Below are positions 1-5,857 of a stretch of DNA of 7,258 nt, one piece after another. The notes below the pieces were generated by a model that did not search any database, was not told the origin of the DNA, and was given only the letters and a program-made list of their open reading frames with translations. The translations under genes and the position numbers were made by a program. The DNA comes from Rhodothermia bacterium (GTDB taxonomy: Bacteria; Bacteroidota; Rhodothermia; Rhodothermales; JABDKH01). The stretch spans positions 1-7,258 of the forward strand of contig JAHHLP010000452.1 in assembly GCA_018679295.1 (NCBI GenBank). Reading direction: 5' to 3'. Numbering within the stretch: the first letter of the stretch is position 1; every line of letters begins with the position of its first letter.

Positions 1-42
1 CGCCGCCAATCCCGCTCCCGCGAGAATAAGGAATGGCTCCAT
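1..42 (-). CDS. 5' end of an unidentified gene (partial, runs off the left edge)
   Basis: An ATG at 42-40 on the minus strand opens an uninterrupted frame of 14 codons, reading MEPFLILAGAGLAA, which leaves the window. It begins two bases after the TGA of the S41 peptidase gene, a spacing typical of co-transcribed genes. The N-terminus is hydrophobic and contains G-A-G-x-A-A. That fits either the first strand and glycine-rich turn of a dinucleotide-binding (Rossmann) fold, as in flavoproteins and lycopene-cyclase-like enzymes, or simply a signal or membrane segment. Fourteen residues cannot decide between these. No clear ribosome binding site precedes it. The start is inferred from position and frame only. 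Confidence 0.5.
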   Translation of the reverse strand, partial: MEPFLILAGAGLAA

Positions 43-44
43 GG

Positions 45-1691
45 TCACTGGACGCTGAGGATCTCGTTGTATCGCTCCTGGTCTGCCAGGATGGACAGCG
101 CCTCCCGCACGTACTCGTCATAATCAAATGAAGAGCGGATCTGGTCCTGCTCACCGTGGTAGCGGGCGACTATTTCGCTCCTTAGTCGCTCCCGAATCTT
201 CTCACGATGCCTGGCAAAACCTGCGTGCTTCTCTGCTTCCATCGCCTCACGGAGCTGCCTCACCTCATCGTCTGCATCACGGATTTCTGAAGCGGTCAAG
301 CTGGCAATAACTTGATCGAGAGCGTGCTCGGCAGCCGTCTCGTAAGAAAAATCTCGGCTGGCCAACCACGACTCAAAGTCGTCGATCAACGCATCATCGG
401 GAACGAAATCGAGCGAGACTGAATCACGCGTGGCAGCGAAGTGATTCGCATATAAAAAGAAGGCGGCCTTGCGATGTAAGGCGCGCTCCAGGGGTGACGG
501 GCTGTCGTCAACCGTGACGTCCGGTTCGATCCCATGACCTCCGCGAACTTGCCTTCCGTTCGACGTCGAAAAGCGCTCTGCGTCGCGGGGCATCGACTCA
601 TCCTTCGCTGCGTGCCCGAAGCCATAGTTTGCAGACTGGATACTTCGGCCACTGGGCGTGTAGTACCTGGACGTCGTGATCTTAAGCGACGTGTTGTAGG
701 GGAGGCCTCGAACGACCTGAACCAGACCCTTGCCGAAGGTCTCGTTTCCAATCACTACTCCACGGTCGAGATCCTGCACCGCGCCGGCCACAATCTCGCT
801 GGCGGAGGCACTCAGTTCGTTGACGAGAATGACGAGCGGGGTGTCATCAAGGATCGGTTCCTTGCCGCTTCTGTAGACCCGCTTCGTTTCGGGAAGACGG
901 CCGTTAGTTGACACTACGACAGATCCGCGAGGAACGAGCATCTCGGTAATCTCGACGGCTGCGTCCAGCAATCCCCCGGGGTTGTCGCGAAGATCCAGGA
1001 TCAATCCGTCAAGCTCTCGCTCGTTGCTCAATGACTCGATGGCAGACCGAACCTCTCGACTTGCTTCGTGAGCAAACCTGTCAAGCCGAATGTATGCCAC
1101 GTCAGTACCCGAGAGCGTTCCCGCAAAAGAGACATTGTTCAGCTTAACCTCTTCGCGCGTCAATGTGAAAGAGATCGGATCCTGTGTTCCCTCGCGCTCG
1201 ACCGCGATCTCGACGGTCGTGCCCGGTTCACCACGAAGAAGGGTCTGAACGTCAGAAATCGACAGATCTTCGGTCCCTTTCCGTTCGACCCGAACGATGA
1301 CATCGCCGGCACGCACCCCCTGCTTGTATCCGCTTGCACCCTCGATCGGCGCAATAACCGTGATGCGACCATTCCGCACACCGACGTTGAGCCCCACACC
1401 ACCGTAGGAGCCACGGGTAATGATGTCCATGTCGGCATTGTCAGCCTCGTCGAAGAAGACCGTAAACGGGTCTAGCTCAGCGAGCATCGCATTGATGCCC
1501 GTGCGCATCAGTCGCTCCGGCTCTATGTCATCCACGTAGCTGCCTACGAGTTCTTCGTACACGCCTCCGTAGATCTCGAAACTCTTGCGTATCGCGAAGA
1601 AGTCGTCGTCACGCGGCCAGAAGGCTCCAATCAGAATTCCGAACGCAGATGCGACAACAAAGACCAGTGCTGTTCGACGGAGGTCGTTCAT
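45..1691 (-). CDS. S41 family C-terminal-processing peptidase (CtpA/Prc type), membrane-anchored
   Basis: This is a serine endopeptidase of the C-terminal-processing (tail-specific) family, expected to act in the periplasm or at the inner membrane. Numbered from the preferred ATG at 1691 (548 residues), it has a short basic start, a membrane segment at about 7-25, a PDZ domain at about 95-178, and the S41 protease core at about 185-400. The motif SASASE gives the likely nucleophile Ser296, three residues before Glu299. The motif FGKG gives the general-base Lys321, 25 residues later, as in the Scenedesmus D1 processing peptidase. LRDNPGG (234-240) is also typical. Residues 400-548 form a charged, probably helical tail common in Bacteroidota-type members. 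A TTG at 1742 would add 17 residues; I prefer the ATG because it places a normal signal-anchor at the N-terminus. The gene lies 80 bases after tatC. The family call is firm, but the substrates are unknown. Confidence 0.95.
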   Translation of the reverse strand: MNDLRRTALVFVVASAFGILIGAFWPRDDDFFAIRKSFEIYGGVYEELVGSYVDDIEPERLMRTGINAMLAELDPFTVFFDEADNADMDIITRGSYGGVGLNVGVRNGRITVIAPIEGASGYKQGVRAGDVIVRVERKGTEDLSISDVQTLLRGEPGTTVEIAVEREGTQDPISFTLTREEVKLNNVSFAGTLSGTDVAYIRLDRFAHEASREVRSAIESLSNERELDGLILDLRDNPGGLLDAAVEITEMLVPRGSVVVSTNGRLPETKRVYRSGKEPILDDTPLVILVNELSASASEIVAGAVQDLDRGVVIGNETFGKGLVQVVRGLPYNTSLKITTSRYYTPSGRSIQSANYGFGHAAKDESMPRDAERFSTSNGRQVRGGHGIEPDVTVDDSPSPLERALHRKAAFFLYANHFAATRDSVSLDFVPDDALIDDFESWLASRDFSYETAAEHALDQVIASLTASEIRDADDEVRQLREAMEAEKHAGFARHREKIRERLRSEIVARYHGEQDQIRSSFDYDEYVREALSILADQERYNEILSVQ

Positions 1692-1708
1692 GGGCTTTCG
1701 GAAGGGTT

Positions 1709-1721
1709 CGTGGTAACCACG
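1709..1721. repeat. Inverted repeat CGTGGT-A-ACCACG upstream of the S41 peptidase start
   Basis: Two perfect 6-base arms flank a single central base. The element lies 17 bases upstream of the preferred ATG of the S41 peptidase, inside the 80-base gap after tatC. A one-base centre suits a DNA operator for a dimeric protein better than an RNA hairpin, where only about four pairs with a five-base loop could form. If translation instead starts at the TTG at 1742, the repeat would be inside the coding sequence. A 13-base palindrome can also occur by chance. Confidence 0.35.
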
Positions 1722-1771
1722 TAGACGAGTCAACGGCGGCAACGTTTCGAAGGGTAGTCGCTTCGGACCGC

Positions 1772-2626
1772 TCAGGCAAGTGCCTCTTCAAGCTCTTGCT
1801 GACGTTTTTTCGTAACGGCGCCCGACACTCCTATCGAGAGCTGATATAGCATCAAGAGCGGTATGGCTACCAGTATCTGGGATATCGGATCTGGAGGTGT
1901 AAAAAATGCCCCCAGTACAAGAGTAATGATCACCGCATACTTTCGGTGTTTGCGCATCACGGTGGGAGTAAGCAATCCGATCTTCGACAGGAAATAGACG
2001 ACAACCGGTAGCTCGAAAAGAATCCCCGCGCCGAACGCCCAGAAGGTCACCATGCTGAAGTACTTGGTGATATCGAACTCATTAATGATCTGATCTGCGA
2101 TCTGGTAGTTGGCGAAGAACTGCAGAGCAAACGGAGTGACGACCATGTAGCCGAAAGCAATGCCAAGCATGAAGAAGAACGTGGCAAAGACGGCCGCAAA
2201 TCGCAGCCCCTGCTTTTCCGACGGATACAATCCCGGTTCGATGAACCTCCACATGAAGTACACGAACATGGGTGAACCGAGAACGGCACCTACCGCAAGG
2301 ATGGTGCCGATGTGTGCGAAGAACTGTCCGGTGATGGTGCGGTTTTGCAGTACCAGCACATCGGCCTCGATGCCGAGAGCGGTGTAGACGAAGAAGTCAG
2401 GTTTAGCGGGACCGAGAAGCAGGACCTCAATGATCCAGTTGCTGAAGAAAGAGCACGCGATCGTCACGAGAACAATGGCCGCAAAGCCCTTGATCAGCGC
2501 CCACCTGAACTCCTCGAGGTGATCGAGAAACGGCATCTCGCCTAACTCGGTCATGCCATCGACCGGTTCGGCCTCCACCTTCTTGAGTCTTGGTCGCCGG
2601 GCCAGGCGCTTGGTGATGGCTTTCAT
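1772..2626 (-). CDS. tatC: Sec-independent protein translocase subunit TatC
   Basis: TatC is the multi-spanning core of the twin-arginine translocase. It binds the RR signal peptide and exports folded proteins across the inner membrane. The 284-residue product shows the family landmarks in order: FLDHLEEFRWALI at 33-45, just before the first membrane helix; WRFIEPGLYPSEK at 126-138; FELP at 204-207, carrying the conserved membrane glutamate Glu205; and FFTPPDPISQ at 241-250. About six hydrophobic segments are visible. The first periplasmic loop (about 72-105) is long and contains LQNRTITGQF, as I recall from Bacteroidota-type TatC and unlike the shorter E. coli loop. The start ATG overlaps the stop of the upstream PRTase gene in ATGA, supporting both this start and translational coupling. 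The N-terminal 25 residues are basic and probably cytoplasmic. No tatA or tatB is visible in the window, so these must lie elsewhere. Confidence 0.96.
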   Translation of the reverse strand: MKAITKRLARRPRLKKVEAEPVDGMTELGEMPFLDHLEEFRWALIKGFAAIVLVTIACSFFSNWIIEVLLLGPAKPDFFVYTALGIEADVLVLQNRTITGQFFAHIGTILAVGAVLGSPMFVYFMWRFIEPGLYPSEKQGLRFAAVFATFFFMLGIAFGYMVVTPFALQFFANYQIADQIINEFDITKYFSMVTFWAFGAGILFELPVVVYFLSKIGLLTPTVMRKHRKYAVIITLVLGAFFTPPDPISQILVAIPLLMLYQLSIGVSGAVTKKRQQELEEALA

Positions 2627-3255
2627 CTACTGGGGTCCGCCTCGCTGGTGGGCGGGGGAGTGTCGGCAGTGCTCGGTGCGCTGCCGTTACGGAGGTTAAG
2701 GTCGAGCAGCGAGTCAACCCACAGACCCTCCTTTTCCAGTCTCGACCGACCACCGCTCCATGTGAAGTTGAACAGTGTCAAAAGCCCCGCTACCTCAAAG
2801 CCGTGCGCGCGAAGTAGCGACAACGCCTTGGCCGCGCTCCGGCCGGAATTCAGTATGTCGTCGACGAGGGCAACCGGCTCTCCCCGATTGACGGGTCCTT
2901 CGACGATGCGTTTTCTGCCGTACGCCTTCTTCTGATCTCTTACGAAACCGCCCTTCAGGTAGGAATGCTTCGGGCTGCTGAGGATGGATCCCACAAGCGC
3001 ATAGGCACCGAAGCCGTGACCAACGATCTGGGAGATGCCCTTTGCAGCAAGCCGCTCCGCCAGGACACATCCTATCTCGGTAAACATCTGCGCGTCGAGC
3101 ATTGCCATGCGTGTATCGAGCAACCATCCGATGGGTTGGCCCCTCGGGTCGGTGATCGGCTCCTGGTCCTTCCGAACGAGAGAAAGGTCGTACAACCGTC
3201 TGCCAAGCGACACGAGGTCGCCGACTGCTTCCTGACTGAGAGAATCGCTGCCCAT
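2623..3255 (-). CDS. Orotate phosphoribosyltransferase-like (PyrE-like) type I PRTase
   Basis: The 210-residue product has the type I phosphoribosyltransferase fold. VALVDDILNSGRS (128-140) is the PRPP-binding loop with the paired acids Asp132-Asp133. GFVRDQKKAYGRKRIVEG (103-120) matches the flexible catalytic loop and following strand of orotate phosphoribosyltransferases (R-K-E-x-K-x-H-G in the E. coli/Salmonella enzyme). The upstream segment WLLDTRMAML resembles the family's early strand. Several positions differ. The equivalent of Lys100 is Asp107 and of His105 is Tyr112, while the catalytic Lys103 equivalent is kept as Lys110. Asn136 sits where the PRPP loop normally has a small residue or Thr. 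The last 20 residues are rich in Pro, Ser and Thr and look disordered. A true PyrE would join orotate to PRPP in UMP synthesis, but the altered loop makes another or weakened activity possible. No clear Shine-Dalgarno sequence precedes the ATG. The gene overlaps tatC by four bases. Confidence 0.8.
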   Translation of the reverse strand: MGSDSLSQEAVGDLVSLGRRLYDLSLVRKDQEPITDPRGQPIGWLLDTRMAMLDAQMFTEIGCVLAERLAAKGISQIVGHGFGAYALVGSILSSPKHSYLKGGFVRDQKKAYGRKRIVEGPVNRGEPVALVDDILNSGRSAAKALSLLRAHGFEVAGLLTLFNFTWSGGRSRLEKEGLWVDSLLDLNLRNGSAPSTADTPPPTSEADPSR

Positions 3256-3313
3256 CTGGAGCGTTTAGATAGCTAGAATTATTGTGTCGTTACTTACCAG
3301 GGCGGACCGGTGA

Positions 3314-4621
3314 TTATGCCACGACGAAGTCGTAGAGCGGGTATCGGCCGCAAAGCTCGTGGACCTCGTTGCGAACATCTCTTAGTACGTCCTCATCAGT
3401 GCGATTCGTAATGACCCGGTCAACCAGTCGTGCGATGTAGCGGAATTCATCCTTGCCGAGCCCGCGCGTGGTCATGGCCGGGGTTCCAATACGAATTCCG
3501 CTTGTGACGAACGGACTCTGGTCATCGAACGGGACCATGTTCTTGTTGACCGTGATGTCTGCTCTCTCGAGTGCTTCCTCTGCTTCCTTGCCAGTCACTC
3601 CTTTGTTGCGCAAATCAATTAGCATCAGGTGGTTGTCGGTGCCTCCGGAGACAACGTCATAGCCCATTTCCACAAACGCCTCAGCCATTATCGTGGCGTT
3701 CGCAATAACCGCAGCGCTGTAGTCCTTGAAGTCAGGCTTCAAGGCTTCACCGAAGGCAACAGCCTTCGCCGCTATCACGTGCATGAGAGGGCCACCCTGC
3801 ATGCCGGGAAAGACGGCTGAATCAAGGAGTTCGCTCATGTTCTTCACCCGTCCGCTCTTGGGTGCGACCTTTCCGAACGGGTTTTCGTAGTCCTTCCCGA
3901 TCAGGAGCATGCCACCGCGTGGGCCGCGCAAGGTCTTGTGCGTAGTGGTGGACGTCACATGAGCGAATGGAAGCGGATCATTCATAAGACCCGCCGCAAT
4001 AAGGCCGGCGGTGTGTGCCATGTCCATCCAAAGAAACGCGCCGACTTCATCTGCAATCGACCGGAAGGCCTCGTAGTCAAAATCTCGAGGGTATGCGCTG
4101 GCTCCGATCGAGATCATTTTAGGCTGTACCGACCGGGCCTTATCCCGCACCTTGTCCATGTCAATTCGGCCCGCGTTCGGTCCCTGCTCCTCCACGCCGT
4201 AGTACTCTGCATGGTATAGGATGCCCGAAAAGTTGACCGGACTTCCATGCGTAAGGTGACCTCCGTGTGCCAGGTCCAGCCCAAGAAAGGTGTCGCCTGG
4301 CTGCAGGAATGAGAGATAGACGGCTGCGTTGGCGGAGGCACCCGAGTGAGGCTGTACGTTCACCCAGTCACAGCTAAAGAGTTCGCGGGCACGACTGCGA
4401 GCAAGATCTTCAGCAATATCTACGTACTGGCAGCCGCCGTAGTAACGCTTGCCCGGCAACCCCTCTGCATACTTGTTTGTCAGCGGGGATCCCATTGCCT
4501 CGAGAACAGGGCGCGAGACAAAATTCTCGGAAGCAATCAATTCGAGCCCGTCGTTTTGTCGCTCCACTTCTTTCTGTATGGCGTCGAAAACGAGCGGGTC
4601 TTGAAGCTGCAGGTCGGACAT
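3314..4621 (-). CDS. glyA: Serine hydroxymethyltransferase
   Basis: This cytoplasmic PLP enzyme interconverts serine plus tetrahydrofolate and glycine plus 5,10-methylene-tetrahydrofolate, the main source of one-carbon units. The 435-residue product is full length for the bacterial family. Key signatures are visible: LIASENFVS (28-36); the substrate-binding NKYAEGLPGKRYYGG (49-63); HSGASANAAVY (92-102); WMDMAHTAGLIAAG (198-211); and TSTTTHKTLRGPRGG (223-237), where Lys229 is the PLP Schiff-base lysine. Later come FPGMQGGP (271-278) and IRIGTPAMTTRG (376-387). The sequence as a whole closely resembles Rhodothermia/Salinibacter SHMTs as I remember them. ATG 4621 is the natural start because it directly precedes the normal N-terminal helix. 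The 58-base gap upstream contains no recognisable riboswitch, and no strong ribosome binding site is seen. Confidence 0.98.
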   Translation of the reverse strand: MSDLQLQDPLVFDAIQKEVERQNDGLELIASENFVSRPVLEAMGSPLTNKYAEGLPGKRYYGGCQYVDIAEDLARSRARELFSCDWVNVQPHSGASANAAVYLSFLQPGDTFLGLDLAHGGHLTHGSPVNFSGILYHAEYYGVEEQGPNAGRIDMDKVRDKARSVQPKMISIGASAYPRDFDYEAFRSIADEVGAFLWMDMAHTAGLIAAGLMNDPLPFAHVTSTTTHKTLRGPRGGMLLIGKDYENPFGKVAPKSGRVKNMSELLDSAVFPGMQGGPLMHVIAAKAVAFGEALKPDFKDYSAAVIANATIMAEAFVEMGYDVVSGGTDNHLMLIDLRNKGVTGKEAEEALERADITVNKNMVPFDDQSPFVTSGIRIGTPAMTTRGLGKDEFRYIARLVDRVITNRTDEDVLRDVRNEVHELCGRYPLYDFVVA

Positions 4622-4658
4622 TGAGCTCTGAGTCTGTGGTTGTGTTAGCCGGGCTCAC

Positions 4659-4672
4659 CCCCAACGGTGGGG
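4659..4672. repeat. Small hairpin CCCCA-acgg-TGGGG between the DUF4359-like gene and glyA
   Basis: Five-base perfect arms with a four-base loop lie in the 58-base gap between the DUF4359-like stop and the glyA start. On the transcribed (minus) strand no run of T follows, so it does not qualify as an intrinsic terminator. It could act as a weak RNA hairpin in a shared transcript, or be chance. Confidence 0.3.
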
Positions 4673-4679
4673 TTGACGG

Positions 4680-5012
4680 TCAATCCTTGTCGTAGAACCG
4701 CGTCAGGTTGACAAAATTGCCCCCTATTCCAAGGAAATGCCATGTTCGTTTGGATATGTTTCTAGGCGCAATATTGATCTTGTACGTGCTGAACAGGTAG
4801 TAGTCTTTGTGTTCTGTTACCTGATCGGCGTATCCCTCTGCCATCTGAGCGGCACCGTCACTCAGAATATCTCCGAGACCCGGCGCTCCCGCCTGCTCCC
4901 GCACGAGGTCCCTGGCTTCTTCTGCAATGTAGACCTTGAAATCATCCATGTCCGGATTGGTCAGGAACAGAAGCCCGAGAACAACTGCCGACAAGATCCA
5001 AAACCATTTCAT
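4680..5012 (-). CDS. Small membrane-anchored protein, DUF4359-like
   Basis: The 110-residue product starts with one hydrophobic segment (about 4-18) followed by TNPDMDDF. A membrane segment ending in TNP and then an acidic stretch is how I recall DUF4359 proteins starting. The C-terminal half, with DYYLFSTYKI (70-79) and WHFLGIGGNFVNL (91-103), also fits that family, where a Y-L-F-S-x-Y strand precedes a L-G-I-x-G-x-F motif. I cannot run a profile search, so the assignment is tentative. The hydrophobic segment suggests an inner-membrane anchor with the rest outside the cytoplasm. The function is unknown. It has the clearest ribosome binding site in the window (GGAG, 8 bases before the ATG) and lies 29 bases after the DUF4159 gene, so the two are probably co-transcribed. 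Confidence 0.8.
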   Translation of the reverse strand: MKWFWILSAVVLGLLFLTNPDMDDFKVYIAEEARDLVREQAGAPGLGDILSDGAAQMAEGYADQVTEHKDYYLFSTYKINIAPRNISKRTWHFLGIGGNFVNLTRFYDKD

Positions 5013-5020
5013 TTTCGATT

Positions 5021-5024
5021 CTCC
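5021..5024 (-). promoter_or_regulatory. Ribosome binding site GGAG of the DUF4359-like gene
   Basis: On the minus strand GGAG is followed by 8 bases and then the ATG at 5012. This is the only well-placed Shine-Dalgarno sequence I find in front of the genes here, and it fixes the start of the small protein. Confidence 0.6.
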
Positions 5025-5041
5025 AAAGGGTGATAGAGAAG

Positions 5042-5716
5042 CTAATTCGTCATGGCATAGGTGAGGATGTTAACTCCCATTCGCAATGCTTGAAGGCGTT
5101 TTTCGGGAGGATTGTCGTGGACCTCCGCGGGCTCCCACCCGTCACCCAGATCACTTTCATACGAATAAAGAACGCAGAGCCTTCCACTGTCGTCGAAAAT
5201 TCCGAAAGCTTGCGCGGGCTTGCCGTCGTGTTCGTGGATCTTGGGCAAGCCATTCGGAAACTCGTAGTGGCTGGAAAAGATCGGGTGCTGGAATGGTAGT
5301 TCGCGAAATTCTCGATTCGGGAAGACCTTCTTTACCTCTCGCCGAATGTGCTCGTCGAGGCCATAGTTGTCGTCTATATGCAGAAACCCGCCACCCAATA
5401 GATATCTCCGCAATAGAAGTGCTTCTGCCTCAGAAAGGCGCACGTTTCCGTGGCCCGTCAGGTAGAGGTAGGGATAGGCGAAGAGCTTGTCGTCTGAAAG
5501 CTCGACTACTGCTTCTTCCGGGGACACGGACAGAGAGGTTTCGCTTCTCGCAAAAGACAGAAGCTGCTTCAGCGATTCAGGGTCACCGTACCAGTCACCT
5601 CCTCCAGAATACTTGACTCTGGCAATTTCAAAGCTGTGGTCCGACTGAGCCTCTGCCGTCGAAACGAACCATCCTGCCAAAACCGCAAGCCCTATCGTCG
5701 ATGCGAACAGCCGCAT
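5042..5716 (-). CDS. Secreted DUF4159 domain-containing protein
   Basis: The 224-residue product carries a Sec signal peptide (basic MR, hydrophobic 4-18, likely cleavage AEA|QS after residue 23). Almost all of the mature part is a DUF4159 domain. Features that mark the family are FEIARVKYSGGGDWYGDP (29-46), YLTGHG (85-90), LSEAEALLLRRYLLGGGFLHIDD (94-116), FPNREFRELPFQHPIF (132-147), ESDLGDGWE (187-195) and the terminal GVNILTYAMTN (214-224). The GHG turn, the GGGF strand and the layout suggest a glutamine-amidotransferase-like (ThuA-like) alpha/beta fold, but I see no complete catalytic triad and no enzyme activity is established. DUF4159 proteins often sit near MoxR/DUF58/von Willebrand-factor operons; none of those is in this window. 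It is the first gene of the leftward run. Confidence 0.93.
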   Translation of the reverse strand: MRLFASTIGLAVLAGWFVSTAEAQSDHSFEIARVKYSGGGDWYGDPESLKQLLSFARSETSLSVSPEEAVVELSDDKLFAYPYLYLTGHGNVRLSEAEALLLRRYLLGGGFLHIDDNYGLDEHIRREVKKVFPNREFRELPFQHPIFSSHYEFPNGLPKIHEHDGKPAQAFGIFDDSGRLCVLYSYESDLGDGWEPAEVHDNPPEKRLQALRMGVNILTYAMTN

Positions 5717-5727
5717 ACACTTGTGTA
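5716..5727. repeat. Inverted repeat TACAC-tt-GTGTA at the DUF4159 start codon
   Basis: Perfect 5-base arms with a two-base centre touch the start codon of the DUF4159 gene, in the divergent intergenic region. The element abuts a second inverted repeat at 5728-5737. Position and symmetry suit a repressor operator, though short repeats of this size can arise by chance. Confidence 0.3.
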
Positions 5728-5737
5728 GATCGTGATC
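5728..5737. repeat. Inverted repeat GATC-gt-GATC in the divergent region
   Basis: Two GATC tetramers separated by two bases follow directly after the TACAC/GTGTA repeat. Each GATC is itself a palindrome and a Dam-type methylation site. With its neighbour it forms a symmetric tract of 22 bases between the divergent genes. Whether this organism methylates GATC cannot be told from the window. Confidence 0.25.
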
Positions 5738-5743
5738 CTATTC

Positions 5744-5772
5744 AGAATATGAAAGAACGATGCAGGTCCGAA
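5744..5772 (-). promoter_or_regulatory. Weak candidate promoter for the DUF4159 gene run
   Basis: On the minus strand TTCGGA (5772-5767) and TATTCT (5749-5744) are separated by 17 bases, matching sigma-70-like boxes at 3 and 4 of 6 positions. Transcription would start near 5737, leaving a leader of about 20 bases that contains the two inverted repeats. A promoter is expected here because the genes diverge, but these boxes are poor, and Bacteroidota-type promoters differ from the E. coli consensus. Confidence 0.25.
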
Positions 5773-5805
5773 TTTGTTTGAGTCGGGCATGTTGTGTTTT
5801 CGTCG

Positions 5806-5811
5806 TATGAT
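5806..5811 (+). promoter_or_regulatory. Candidate -10 box TATGAT for the DUF1028 gene
   Basis: TATGAT lies 46 bases before the preferred ATG at 5858 and would give a leader of about 40 bases. No -35 box sits at the right distance. If this is the -10 box, the TTG at 5774 and the ATGs at 5789, 5807 and 5810 cannot be used, which supports starting at 5858. Confidence 0.25.
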
Positions 5812-5857
5812 GGCCACTTTAAGAGGAATCTGCGCCAACAGCCCAACTTTCGAAGAC

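Noticed and set aside
534..911. Plus-strand open frame of 125 codons inside the S41 peptidase gene, with similar long frames opposite glyA and the DUF4159 gene
   Set aside because: These lie antisense to strongly recognised conserved genes and show no domain features; they are shadows of the coding strand's codon bias.
1692..1742. TTG start at 1742 for the S41 peptidase, adding 17 residues
   Set aside because: The extra residues are not signal-like and push the membrane anchor inward, while the ATG at 1691 gives a normal basic start followed by the hydrophobic segment.
4659..4672. GC-rich hairpin before glyA considered as an intrinsic terminator
   Set aside because: The stem is only five base pairs and no T-run follows on the minus strand.
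4622..4679. Search for a glycine or tetrahydrofolate riboswitch upstream of glyA
   Set aside because: The gap is only 58 bases and shows no recognisable aptamer core.
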